DNA from: a virus
Direction: 5' to 3' (one strand)
Virus record (IMG/VR): IMGVR_UViG_3300020596_000095
Coordinates: 1-26,229 of that record
DNA length: 26,229 bases
The stretch's first letter is position 1, and every line of letters begins with the position of its first letter. The notes below the pieces were generated by a model. It made no database searches. It was given only the letters and a program-made list of their open reading frames with translations, and was not told the origin of the DNA. The translations under genes were made by a program, and so were the position numbers. This document shows positions 1 to 7,820 of the stretch, piece after piece.

Positions 1-126
1 GCGGCGCGCTCTCGCGTTCTCGCGTTCGCGGTCCTGACAATCGTTGATCGTGTGCCTCTCCGCCTTGACGTGATACACCGCCCCGCACCAGGGGCACGAA
101 TACGGCTGTCCTTTCTCGCGTTTCAT
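1..126 (-). CDS. Partial small zinc-ribbon-like protein (runs off left edge)
   Basis: An open frame starts at ATG 126-124 and stays open to base 1 (42 codons seen), so the 3' end is missing. The start overlaps the stop of the endonuclease gene as ATGA, the same coupling seen at other junctions here. The visible protein begins MKREKGQPYSCPWCGAVYHV and carries a CPWC knuckle, two later histidines and a further cysteine (ERHTINDC), which together could bind one zinc ion. After that it becomes very rich in Arg and Glu. Short proteins with such knuckles are common in phage accessory and early regions, often of unknown role. I cannot assign a function; nucleic-acid binding is only a guess from the zinc-ribbon pattern. 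Confidence 0.6.
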   Translation of the reverse strand, partial: MKREKGQPYSCPWCGAVYHVKAERHTINDCQDRERENARARR

Positions 127-788
127 ACCCATAGGTTGCCGACCTCCATCGCCCGTTTCTTCGCGATCCGCACAATCCACGCCGCACTCATCTTCGCCCG
201 ATGCTCAGGTGATAGTGTGCGCCCCCGATTCGCCGCGCTCAGCTTCGCCCGATGCTCAGGCGACATGGTGCGCCCCAGATTCGCCGCCAGCAGCTTCGCC
301 CGAGTCTCAGGCGACATGGTGCGACCCCGCAGCTTCGCCCGATGCTCAGGTGATAGTGTGCGCCCCACATTGTATGTATTGCCCATCATCGCCGCACTCA
401 TCTTCGCCCGAGTCTCAGGCGATAGCGTGCGACCCCGCAGCGCCGCACTCATCTTCGCCCGAGTCTCAGCAGAGACCGTAAAACCTACCCCAGAGGCATG
501 ACTGGGCTGTTGGTTATACAGAGGCATGTCATGGTCGAAGTACGCATCGATGAACGATTGCTCACGCTCAGCAAGTTTCGCCCTCTCGCACGACACGAGA
601 GCCTCATACGTGAACGCGCCCGCACCGTATTTATTAAAGGCGGACTGAAGGTGAGGATTACAGTGCTTCCCAGCCGCCAGCCGTCGCTTATGCTGCGCCA
701 ATCGTTTGTCAACGTTGCAAGACGAACCGATGTATGTTTTGCCGCTTTCTGCATTCACGATACGATACACACCCATTGTCACACCCAT
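123..788 (-). CDS. GIY-YIG homing endonuclease with tandem NUMOD3-like DNA-binding repeats
   Basis: The N-terminal ~85 residues form a GIY-YIG nuclease domain: GVY (6-8), TYIG (18-21), the catalytic Arg in VDKRL (about 29) and the metal-binding Glu in EREQSFID (about 76). From about residue 104 to 207 there are six tandem copies of a (T)LSPEHRAKMSAA.xGR-type unit, the NUMOD3 helix module that I-TevI/I-BmoI-type enzymes use to contact DNA. One copy has a short insertion (TYNV) and one lacks the SAA part. The gene is free-standing, with no intron or intein signs around it. Its stop overlaps the next gene by ATGA. Two in-frame starts lie within a duplicated ATGGGTGTG (788 and 776): the first overlaps the lysozyme stop, and the second matches the usual family N-terminus just before GVY. 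The expected role is double-strand cleavage of related phage DNA and spread of its own gene. Confidence 0.88.
   Translation of the reverse strand: MGVTMGVYRIVNAESGKTYIGSSCNVDKRLAQHKRRLAAGKHCNPHLQSAFNKYGAGAFTYEALVSCERAKLAEREQSFIDAYFDHDMPLYNQQPSHASGVGFTVSAETRAKMSAALRGRTLSPETRAKMSAAMMGNTYNVGRTLSPEHRAKLRGRTMSPETRAKLLAANLGRTMSPEHRAKLSAANRGRTLSPEHRAKMSAAWIVRIAKKRAMEVGNLWV
170..480 (-). repeat. Tandem repeats encoding NUMOD3 units
   Basis: Six imperfect copies of a unit of about 48-51 bp lie inside the endonuclease gene, seen on the plus strand as repeated 'cttcgcccgatgctcagg' or 'cttcgcccgagtctcagg'. Differences between copies are mostly synonymous or swap His for Thr and Thr for Met, which suggests duplication within the gene and some homogenisation. 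The spacing follows the codon frame, so this is a coding repeat. Confidence 0.85.
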
Positions 789-1219
789 ATAGAAACGTCC
801 TGCCGCATCATTTTTGCGAGTTGTTTGTAGCGAGTGGGGGCGTCTTCTTTCGCAGCCTTGCTGTCCAGGAGTTCATCCGCGGCCTCGTTCCAGTCCTCTT
901 TGTGAATCGCGTTCAGAAACCGCACCCATTTATTCATGCCAACCATGCCAAGATTGAAGGCCAGGCTGATAAGCACGAGTTGCCTTGGCCGGCTCAGCTG
1001 GTTGTAGACAGAGCACACGCGCCGCGCAATATCGATCGCGTCGGCGATATCTTCGGAAAACATCATCCGTGCCATGTCGTCGCTAATTCCTTTGGTATCA
1101 AGGCACCGACCATACCCAATCGTGGTTTTCCCGACTGTATCCACGTAGGGGAAAAATCGACCATACCTGACAGGACCCGTCCCCTCTTGCGCTTTCAGCA
1201 TCATTTCGATGTCGGTCAT
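779..1219 (-). CDS. Endolysin, T4-type lysozyme (glycoside hydrolase family 24)
   Basis: This 146-residue protein is expected to cleave the beta-1,4 bond between N-acetylmuramic acid and N-acetylglucosamine in peptidoglycan at the end of infection. The T4 lysozyme catalytic signature is present: Glu12 in KAQEG, Asp27 and Thr33 in DTVGKTTIGYGR. The T4 enzyme has Glu11, Asp20 and Thr26. The Asp-Thr spacing is the same, but the Glu-Asp interval is six residues longer. The C-terminal half carries the usual helical lobe (LVLISLAFNLG, NKWVRFLNAI). There is no signal peptide or membrane anchor, so it needs a holin or another route to the wall. The start at 1219 overlaps the preceding stop as ATGA and has a GGAGG six bases upstream. 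Confidence 0.9.
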   Translation of the reverse strand: MTDIEMMLKAQEGTGPVRYGRFFPYVDTVGKTTIGYGRCLDTKGISDDMARMMFSEDIADAIDIARRVCSVYNQLSRPRQLVLISLAFNLGMVGMNKWVRFLNAIHKEDWNEAADELLDSKAAKEDAPTRYKQLAKMMRQDVSIWV

Positions 1220-1566
1220 GGTGCCTCCACATCAGAATTTAACGCCTTTGTGGACAACGACAAAATCTCCTGTCTCGCCGTGCTCACTGGCACGTTCATC
1301 CGTTGCGCGATCCACATCGCCACCGCCTTCAACAACTGATCGTCGTCGAACCGAGCCGCCCGCTGCCCCGTCAATTTGGCGGTGTCGTAGCCGGCCATTT
1401 CCTGCTCCGACGCCTGTCGCATGCCGCCCGCGTCGTCGTAGCGTTCCGTGCGCGGATTCGGGTGGCGCGAGAGCCTCACGACCGCTTGCCCAGCGGTGGG
1501 CGTCACGTCGCACGGCCCCCCGTAGAGAAATTCGCCGGTGGCCACGATGTAGATCCAGTGAAACAT
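1216..1566 (-). CDS. Small phage protein of unknown function next to the tail fibre gene
   Basis: The frame is open to 1884, but the start at 1566 is chosen because AGGAGG with optimal spacing precedes it (1567-1578) and the extra upstream part lies inside the tail fibre gene in another frame. The 116-residue product begins MFHWIYIVATGEFLYGGPCD and contains an Arg-rich patch (HPNPRTERYDD) followed by YDTAKLTGQ and a mostly helical C-terminus. Small proteins with a FLYGG / PRTERxD pattern occur beside tail fibre genes in several phages, but I know no assigned role. It is the first gene after the fibre, and its stop couples to the lysozyme start by ATGA. It has no membrane segment or signal peptide. 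Confidence 0.75.
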   Translation of the reverse strand: MFHWIYIVATGEFLYGGPCDVTPTAGQAVVRLSRHPNPRTERYDDAGGMRQASEQEMAGYDTAKLTGQRAARFDDDQLLKAVAMWIAQRMNVPVSTARQEILSLSTKALNSDVEAP

Positions 1567-1574
1567 GCGCCCTC

Positions 1575-3110
1575 CTAGAACTCGAAGGATCCGAGATAGA
1601 GGTTGAGTGTACCGCCGTTTGTCGCGAGCATCATCCCTTGGGAGCCCTCCAGCACGAGCGGCGGGAAGGTAGACGTGTAATCCGCGCCCAGCGTGACACG
1701 GGCGGCCCCGGACATTTTGTTTGCGGTGAGGCCATTCACGTCCGTGGCCGATACATTCCCGATGGCCACATAGGCGCTTGTGGCGTTGTTGCCACAGGCT
1801 ATCACCACACACGGCACCGGCGGCACGAACGGGGACACATCGACCAGCAGCGGCGTCGTGCTCGTGAACGAGCCGATCTGCCAATCATTGATGTAGCCGC
1901 ATAACACCGTGCGATCTTTCTGGAGGAAATACTTGAAGTCGCTACTGCCATTATTGTAGACCCATCCGATGAGGGCGGAGCGGTAGCCCGTCGGAATCGT
2001 GAGCGACGTCTCGTTGACGGCGACGTACGCCTTGAAGACCATATCGTCGCCGGCGACGGTCGTCCATGTTGATGTGTCGGAATCGAACAGGGCTTTGCTG
2101 CCGTTGGCATAGGAGGCGCCGCCGGCATCCATGCGCCAGTTCACATAGTTGGCTGCACTCACGGTGTAGTCGCCGTACATCACAAGATGATATTGCGTGG
2201 CCGCGGAGACACTGAGCGGAGCATCAAAAGGAATGCGCACAAACCCTGCCGTGGTCGTCAGGCGCGCCGCGTCATACTTCCGGCTTGTGGCCAACGGGGT
2301 ATTACTCGGGACGCCGCCACTGTTGGCTTCAATTGTGAACCAGTAATTGCCGGTCGGCGAGCCTGTCTTGAGGAGCTTCACATCAATGAAGACCAGCGGC
2401 CCGGAGGTGGCGAACTGCAGGCCCTGCGAGATTCTGATCGTAGAATTATCGACCAACGACCGGAGGCCCTGGCTCGCGTCCTCGGTCGTGTAACTGGCAT
2501 CGAGGAAATAATTCTTCGCCCGATGGAGCATCAACCCCTTGGTCGTGCCGTTCCACACGGCGTGCACTTCGTACCAGGTCCAGGCTTGTTCGCTGCCCGT
2601 ATCGAGGCCACCCACGCCGAGTGCTGCGGCGATGTTGACATCGATATTATTCCAATCCACCACTTCCTCCCCATCGCTCATCACAATCGCATCGGCATGG
2701 ACCATCCGCACCCAGCTCAAGGCCTTATTGCTATCAGTATGGGTTTGGAGCGACAGGCCACGAAAGGTTTGTGAAAGCGAGAGATCGCCCAGCGCATCCC
2801 ACATCGCTTTCGTGATTCCGAGGACCATTTTGTAGGTTTTGCTGCCCGTGTTCTTCGCGCTGGCGCTGGTGCCTTCACCGGCCCGCGTCACGGTCAGCGC
2901 ATCGCCGACACGATTCGTCACGAGGACGATTTCTCGGCTCGGATCGTCGGCGGGATCGCTGTACGTCGTCGAATCCCACCACGTCAGCGGATACGGAAAC
3001 GTGGAGGGCAGCCGCGATCCGTGGCCGGTGGACAGCGCAAGGCTGGTCGCGGCAGCATCGTAGCCGGCGCTCACCGTGACTTTGCCGAAGTTAGTAACTG
3101 GGGTGCTCAT
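1575..3110 (-). CDS. Tail fibre-like protein with a choice-of-anchor-R-type beta domain
   Basis: The 511-residue protein starts at ATG 3110, eight bases after AGGAG. Residues 1-100 form a phage baseplate/fibre-attachment type N-terminus with turns such as REIVLVTNRVGDALTVTRAGEGT, typical of proteins beginning a fibre after the hub gene. Residues about 225-370 resemble the choice-of-anchor-R family: a long beta region with IDVKLLKTGSPTGNYWF, GGVPSNTPLATS, the YHLVMYGDYT segment and a DDMVFKAYV end. The C-terminal third is rich in Ser, Thr and Gly, ends LNLYLGSFEF, and contains KYFLQKDRTVLCGYIN. There is no signal peptide. Position directly after the hub supports a role in receptor binding, and the beta domain could bind a surface sugar. 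The receptor is not predictable from this sequence. Confidence 0.75.
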   Translation of the reverse strand: MSTPVTNFGKVTVSAGYDAAATSLALSTGHGSRLPSTFPYPLTWWDSTTYSDPADDPSREIVLVTNRVGDALTVTRAGEGTSASAKNTGSKTYKMVLGITKAMWDALGDLSLSQTFRGLSLQTHTDSNKALSWVRMVHADAIVMSDGEEVVDWNNIDVNIAAALGVGGLDTGSEQAWTWYEVHAVWNGTTKGLMLHRAKNYFLDASYTTEDASQGLRSLVDNSTIRISQGLQFATSGPLVFIDVKLLKTGSPTGNYWFTIEANSGGVPSNTPLATSRKYDAARLTTTAGFVRIPFDAPLSVSAATQYHLVMYGDYTVSAANYVNWRMDAGGASYANGSKALFDSDTSTWTTVAGDDMVFKAYVAVNETSLTIPTGYRSALIGWVYNNGSSDFKYFLQKDRTVLCGYINDWQIGSFTSTTPLLVDVSPFVPPVPCVVIACGNNATSAYVAIGNVSATDVNGLTANKMSGAARVTLGADYTSTFPPLVLEGSQGMMLATNGGTLNLYLGSFEF

Positions 3111-3120
3111 AAGTTCGCTC

Positions 3121-4857
3121 CTACCATTCGATCAACGCCGACCCATTGGAACCATTGACACCAGAGAAACCCGGCGCTACGACCGAGGCGGGATTTTTCC
3201 CTACGCCCCCAGCGCCGCCAACTCTCCCACCACCGACCGTCACAACGCTGCCAGATCCGCCGCCAGGCGTGCCAGGTGCGCCGTTCGCATACCCACCGGG
3301 AGGAGCGCCGCCACCGCCTCCAGGATTCGCAATAGCAATCGAAACACCGTTCCGGTACACGCTAGTCGCCGCCCCTGCGGTGCCAGCGGATGATGACCCG
3401 AACACCGATCCGGGCCCGCCAATCCCCTGACCCCCAATCACAATGTTCAGCACGTCTCCAGCCGTGACAATCAGGGAGCTCACGACCAGTCCGCTATTTC
3501 CGCCTGGACCTCCATCAGGCCAGTCGGAATATGCGAGTGAATTACTGTTAATGCCGCCGGCGCCACCGCCGCTGCCGCCTTTGACCGTAATCGTGACGAG
3601 GGTGACGCCTTCCGGGACGATCCAATCCACCGAGCCCGGCGCGGCGAAGGCCCCTGAGCTATGCACAAGCGCGAACAATCCCTGCACAATGATTTTCCCC
3701 TTCTGCAAAATCTCTAACCACGTTTCATAGGCCCGTTGCTGTGCGCTGGAGGATGTGAGTTCCACGTCGTGAGTCAACCGGGTCCCGGACTCCTCATTGA
3801 TGGTGACGCGCTGCAGGATGTAGGTGCCGACAATCCCGAAGGTCGGCAGGGTGACGGTCGCCAGTTGCCCCGCGCGAAAGCCGTAGCTCCGCACGCGCGC
3901 CTGCACGGTGTGGCGCTGCACGCCTGAGACCGAGAGCCGCAGGTTCGCATAGCCGACGCCCAACACTTCCAGGTCGTCGGCCCGATTGCTTGTCGGATGC
4001 GTAATTTCTTCATAGGATTCATAGATACCCGTCCCGCCTTCGATCGCTTGCCGATTCGCGATCTGATCGGTGTTGCTCCGCTCCACCGTCACGACATTGG
4101 CGTCCACACCTGCGAGTGGCGTGCCGGTCACGATGAGCCGCTGCACGTTGCGGTAGCTCTCGCGGTCGCTCTGGCTCGTCGTGCCGTCAATCTCCACCAC
4201 CGATTCTGTCAAGACCAAGGGGGCCACCGGCACCGACGTACTGCGCATCTGGATGGATCGATCAAAGTCCACGTAGAAGGTTTGCCCTGTGATGCCAGCC
4301 AGCGTGCGGCAGACATCGAAGGCCCTGGCATTCGTCACATCAACCAGCGGGATGGTGTCTACGCTATCCATCGTGCCGATGGTCAGCGACTCGCCAGCGA
4401 GTTCATTGTTCAACAACGATTCAACGATATTCTTGGCGGTCATGTTTGTGAAGTTCCGCCGCACCATCCGCCGCATGAGGATCTGCGACCAGTCCAGGCA
4501 GTCGCATTGATACGCCATCACTTGCAGGCCCACCGTGGTTTTGCGCACGAGGTCGATGGTGCCCGCAAAAATGAGTTGCGAATGGAACAAGATCCGCACC
4601 CGATCACCGACCACCGGCGCGGGCGTTGGGTCCAGCAGGATAAAGTTCGCCGTCGCCGGCTGGCCCAACGTGTCCTGTATCGCGAGGCTATCCATCTGCA
4701 CAAAGTCCCGCACGTTCACGCCGTTCAATTCCGTGGTGATGGCTTGCAGACTCGTCGGATCGACGATGGGGCCGGGGTCCAGCATGACCGCGCCCAGTTC
4801 GACGGCTGCGAGTGCGGCGCCGCCGAAGATCATGCGGGTAGCCCCATTCTCCGCCAT
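3121..4857 (-). CDS. Tail hub / late-control-D-like protein with glycine-rich adhesin C-terminus
   Basis: Residues about 20-400 look like a gp27/late control D-type hub, the ring that closes the tail tube and carries the fibres: VGDRVRILFHSQLIFAGTID, an NFTNMTAKNIVESLL helix, then several beta strands. After a linker (FALVHSSGAFAAPGSVDW) comes a glycine-rich domain beginning WIVPEGVTLVTITVKGGSGG, with many GG and GGxGG runs to the end, as in glycine-rich tips of phage adhesins. A fused hub and adhesin is the likely reading. The gene follows the tape measure directly; no separate lambda M, L, K, I or J homologues are seen. Start is ambiguous: ATG 4857 (GAGGA 12 bases upstream) or ATG 4833, which overlaps the tape-measure stop as ATGA and removes eight residues. 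Confidence 0.8.
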   Translation of the reverse strand: MAENGATRMIFGGAALAAVELGAVMLDPGPIVDPTSLQAITTELNGVNVRDFVQMDSLAIQDTLGQPATANFILLDPTPAPVVGDRVRILFHSQLIFAGTIDLVRKTTVGLQVMAYQCDCLDWSQILMRRMVRRNFTNMTAKNIVESLLNNELAGESLTIGTMDSVDTIPLVDVTNARAFDVCRTLAGITGQTFYVDFDRSIQMRSTSVPVAPLVLTESVVEIDGTTSQSDRESYRNVQRLIVTGTPLAGVDANVVTVERSNTDQIANRQAIEGGTGIYESYEEITHPTSNRADDLEVLGVGYANLRLSVSGVQRHTVQARVRSYGFRAGQLATVTLPTFGIVGTYILQRVTINEESGTRLTHDVELTSSSAQQRAYETWLEILQKGKIIVQGLFALVHSSGAFAAPGSVDWIVPEGVTLVTITVKGGSGGGAGGINSNSLAYSDWPDGGPGGNSGLVVSSLIVTAGDVLNIVIGGQGIGGPGSVFGSSSAGTAGAATSVYRNGVSIAIANPGGGGGAPPGGYANGAPGTPGGGSGSVVTVGGGRVGGAGGVGKNPASVVAPGFSGVNGSNGSALIEW

Positions 4858-7085
4858 GCACCAGGCTGTTCCTCGTTGACTGCATTCGCGATCTCACGCC
4901 CGTTAAGGTGGACATGTGTATGGATCACGCGCCCGCCGCCTTCTGTCCCACCGCCGCCCAACGCCTTCTGCATGAACGCAGCACCCCTTGCGTTCAGTGG
5001 GATGATCGCCTCTGGTCCGTGCAGAGTGGCCGTGGTGCCGCTGCCGAAATCGCCAATTCCCCCCTCTTTGAATCCAAGATTGCCGGTTGCTGCCAACGCA
5101 GCGAGAATGCCGACGATCCCCACGAGGATGGCGCCGGCAAACGGAATGCCGAATACGGTCGCCGCCAAGGCGCTGGCAATCGCCGAGAGCACTCCCATGA
5201 CAAACGTCGCCACCGCTGTGATCGTGGCAACAAGGGTGGCAAACATCGTCGCAAATGCCGCCGTGACGCTCGCAAAGACTCCCTGTACAATCAGCCCTGC
5301 CCCTGCCCAGACTCCCGCCGTCCCTGTCGCCGCGCTTGCACTCGCCAGCAGCATCATGCCTTGTTGCGCCGACCATTGCAGGACCGTATTCAGTCCGCCT
5401 TGCACCACTGCAAGCTGTGTGGATTGCCACGCCGCCTTCATGAAATTCCCGCCGTTCACGATGGAATTCGCGAGCCCGCTTGTCCAAGCCGATGTTATTT
5501 GGCTGATTGAAAAGGCATTGCTATCGACCAGCCCTTGTAATTGCCTCTCCCAAAAATCCGGGAACTGTTTCGCGATGGCAATCCGCTTTGCAATGCCCTC
5601 TGCGTCCAGGGCCACTAATCGAGTCAGCTTGCTGGCCTCTGACTCCTCAAGGCGGTTGATATTGAATTCCTCCAGATCACCCTCCGCCTGAATCACGGCC
5701 AGCCCGGCCTTACGCGCATTGCTGGCTTGATCGATCAACCCAGGAGCCTGCGCGTAGAAGGCGCGCTGAACGTCGAACTCCGCCTGCGTGATCATCAAAT
5801 TTTCGCGCAAGATTCTTTGCCGGCCAGTTTCGGCTGACGGATCGGGGCCAAGCGCAAACGATGCACTGCTCATCGCGTCTTCCGCGTCAAAGATCTCCTG
5901 AAAAATCTTCTTGCTTTGTGCGTCGAGCTGCTTGAGCTGAATCGTCGTGGAGCTAACGATGTTATCGCCCATCCGCATTTGCGCTTCACCTAACGCTTTG
6001 ATTTGTGCGAGCTGAATCGTCGTGGTACTCACGATGTTTTCACCAAGCGTCTTTTGGCTAACGATGTTCTTTTCCGTTGCCGACGCCGCATTCAACTGCG
6101 CGACTGCCAAATTACCTAACCCTTTTTCCGCCTCACGCGCAGTTTTCACTCCCGCGATCTGAGCACGCCCCCAATCATTGATTGCCGTCATATGATTAAT
6201 TGTCTCTTCCCACGCCGCTTTCGAAAACACTTTCATGGAGAAAATACGAGCGGACAATAATTGGATGTTCGTGACGAGCGTTGCGAAATTGATCACCAAC
6301 ACAGCCGACGCATCAGAGAGGGTGTTGAAGGCGTCTTTGGCGAACACGATGCCAGAGGTCAGCGCTTCGACCAGGATTATTGCCGCTGGAGAAAAGGCCA
6401 CGCCGACCTGCATAGCAAAGCCCTTCATGGCACTTTCCATATCATCCATCGCATCGTCAAACGCGGACAAATCCTTGCGGGCAACATCAGTCAAGACCAG
6501 TCCGAATTCAGCAGATTTTCTCATAGACTCATCGAGCGCCGCACCACCTTGATTTAACATCGGGATAAGATCTAGACCTGATCTCCCGAACAGTTCAACA
6601 GCAAATTGCGCCTTACTCGCGCCAGCGGGCAGCTGCGAGAACCTATCTGCAATTGCGCGCAATGTCGCGCCGGTGCCTTTGCCCACCACATCGAGACTGA
6701 CCCCCAAATCATTGAACAATTTCACACTAGACGTTGTGTTATCGGATACACCCACCATCTGTTTCGACAAGCCCTTCATGGCCGTCGCCATGTTATCCCC
6801 ACCCAGGCCGTTTCGGTTCAAGCTGACCGTCATCCCCTCAAGTGATGCAGCCGCAATGCCTGTTTTTTGGTGCAGTTGCTCAGTCGCCTCGGCGGTCTTC
6901 CCCGCTTGCACGGTCATGGCGAACGCTGCAGTGGCCACGCCGAGAAAGGTTGCCGCAACAGTCTTCCCAATGTTATCCATCGCGCGATTGAATTGTGAGG
7001 CGGACCCACCAAGATCCGAGAACGTGCGTTCCAGGTCTTTCGCATCGGCCCCGATCCGCACAATCAATGATCCAATATCAGCCAC
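4830..7085 (-). CDS. Tail tape measure protein
   Basis: The 751-residue protein is the longest tail gene and sits right after the G/G-T chaperones, the standard place for the ruler that sets tail length. It opens with an alpha-helical part (DIGSLIVRIGADAKDLERTF, FNRAMDNIGKTVAATFLG) and the TP901-type core (FGRSGLDLIPMLNQGG around 165-185). Hydrophobic segments lie near 42-62 and 235-257, and a long one near 575-670, as usual for tape measures that insert in the host membrane. A short repeat, NIVS(T/S)TTIQL, occurs near residues 350 and 375. The C-terminus has HGPEAIIPLN and a glycine-rich run. The start is GTG, overlapping the T-frame end by eight bases, with GGGGGG just upstream. At roughly 0.15 nm per residue the tail would be near 110 nm, an estimate only. 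Confidence 0.93.
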   Translation of the reverse strand: MADIGSLIVRIGADAKDLERTFSDLGGSASQFNRAMDNIGKTVAATFLGVATAAFAMTVQAGKTAEATEQLHQKTGIAAASLEGMTVSLNRNGLGGDNMATAMKGLSKQMVGVSDNTTSSVKLFNDLGVSLDVVGKGTGATLRAIADRFSQLPAGASKAQFAVELFGRSGLDLIPMLNQGGAALDESMRKSAEFGLVLTDVARKDLSAFDDAMDDMESAMKGFAMQVGVAFSPAAIILVEALTSGIVFAKDAFNTLSDASAVLVINFATLVTNIQLLSARIFSMKVFSKAAWEETINHMTAINDWGRAQIAGVKTAREAEKGLGNLAVAQLNAASATEKNIVSQKTLGENIVSTTTIQLAQIKALGEAQMRMGDNIVSSTTIQLKQLDAQSKKIFQEIFDAEDAMSSASFALGPDPSAETGRQRILRENLMITQAEFDVQRAFYAQAPGLIDQASNARKAGLAVIQAEGDLEEFNINRLEESEASKLTRLVALDAEGIAKRIAIAKQFPDFWERQLQGLVDSNAFSISQITSAWTSGLANSIVNGGNFMKAAWQSTQLAVVQGGLNTVLQWSAQQGMMLLASASAATGTAGVWAGAGLIVQGVFASVTAAFATMFATLVATITAVATFVMGVLSAIASALAATVFGIPFAGAILVGIVGILAALAATGNLGFKEGGIGDFGSGTTATLHGPEAIIPLNARGAAFMQKALGGGGTEGGGRVIHTHVHLNGREIANAVNEEQPGAWRRMGLPA

Positions 7086-7799
7086 CGCGCCCCCCGAATA
7101 ACATTTTTAATTGGTGCTTCATCATGCCAGGATCTATAATGACTTCCTCAGCTTCGTCTTCTTGGTCCTTAAATTCGAGAAGAAAATCTTCTAGTGAAAA
7201 CTTCGCGCCTTTTTTCGCGTTGACCGTGGCCAGCATCCACACAATCGACGCGGCTTGCAAATCCGCCCGCCGTGACCCGAACGGATCGATCTCCGCGTAG
7301 GCTTGCCATTCTGTCAATTCCTTGGACGATATTGACCCTAATAACTCCTCGACTGATCGCCCAAGCGCCAGAGCTAGTCGAAAGTAGAATTGCCGGTCTG
7401 GTCGGCTTCTGAGTTTTTTAGCGTGATCTCTGCATTCTGTTCGCCCATACCAGACAGGCGCTGCGCCACATCAAAGCAACGATCCAGCGCTAATGCACTC
7501 TTGCGGCCTAAGTCTATCACATCGTCGAGTGTAAACAGCAAGGTCCCGCGCTCGTCACACAATGCCATCGCGAGCAAATTCGCGCGGGTATTCTCATGAT
7601 TCAAGCGCACCTTCCGTTTCTTCTGTCCGCCATCTGTCACCGACACGCGCGACCCTTCAAAATTGTCACGCTGTGTGCCGGTCAGACCACGAACAAACAC
7701 GCACGCCTCAACATCACCAGAGCCCCACTCAGGCACCTTGACCGCTTCGATTGCCACGTCATCTGCTTTTAAGATTTGTTCTTTGGTCAAACACGTCAC
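7078..7799 (-). CDS. G-T tail assembly chaperone fusion made by -1 ribosomal frameshift
   Basis: The downstream frame (stop 7080-7078) shows the typical T-part sequence FYFRLALALGRSVEELLGSI followed by SSKELTEWQAYAEIDPFGSR, but it has no ATG of its own; its first usable codon, TTG 7317, lies in the middle of the conserved region. The frame stays open upstream through the G stop and back to the heptamer at 7413-7419, where a -1 shift joins the two: 129 residues of G, then 111 residues of T, giving about 240 residues. In lambda, gpG and gpGT bind the tape measure and recruit tail tube protein; the ratio is set by frameshift frequency. The T end overlaps the tape-measure start. The joining is inferred from the sequence and the family, not shown experimentally. 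Confidence 0.88.
7374..7799 (-). CDS. Tail assembly chaperone, G frame
   Basis: The 141-residue product has the tail assembly chaperone pattern: an early LTKEQILKADD helix, a VPEWG strand, then RGLTGTQRDNFEG, a conserved NTRANLLAMALCDERGTLLF segment, and a helix with LGRKSALALDRCFDVAQRL. It is the non-shifted product and should be the major one, binding the tape measure during tail assembly. The frame is open to TTG 7817, but GTG 7799 is preferred because GAGAGGA lies eight bases before it, whereas TTG 7817 lies at the edge of that ribosome binding site. The gene starts after a 14-bp hairpin that separates it from the preceding tail gene. The protein ends NSTFD just past the slippery site. 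Confidence 0.87.
   Translation of the reverse strand: MTCLTKEQILKADDVAIEAVKVPEWGSGDVEACVFVRGLTGTQRDNFEGSRVSVTDGGQKKRKVRLNHENTRANLLAMALCDERGTLLFTLDDVIDLGRKSALALDRCFDVAQRLSGMGEQNAEITLKNSEADQTGNSTFD
7413..7419 (-). promoter_or_regulatory. Programmed -1 frameshift slippery heptamer A AAA AAC
   Basis: On the minus strand the G frame reads CTA AAA AAC TCA, which contains the canonical X XXY YYZ heptamer A AAA AAC in the correct phase. After a one-base slip the ribosome reads CTC AGA AGC and continues without a stop into the T frame. The G stop comes 12 codons later. The position in the gene and the phase match the lambda G/GT arrangement. Confidence 0.88.
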
Positions 7800-7820
7800 A
7801 ATGCACGTCCTCTCCAATGC

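Noticed and set aside
170-480. CRISPR array
   Set aside because: The repeats are contiguous, lack unique spacers and keep the codon frame, so they are a coding repeat.
52-501. Plus-strand frame with repeated FARCSGD units
   Set aside because: The repeats are the reverse of the NUMOD3 coding repeats of the endonuclease, whose frame has catalytic motifs.
3997-5691. Long 564-codon plus-strand open frame
   Set aside because: It lies antisense to the hub and tape-measure genes, which have clear family features; its composition (Pro/Ala/Ser/Arg-rich low-information stretches) is that of a shadow frame in GC-rich coding DNA.
7078-7317. Independent 79-codon T gene starting at TTG 7317
   Set aside because: The conserved T sequence continues upstream of that codon in the same frame, so it is reached by frameshift from G.
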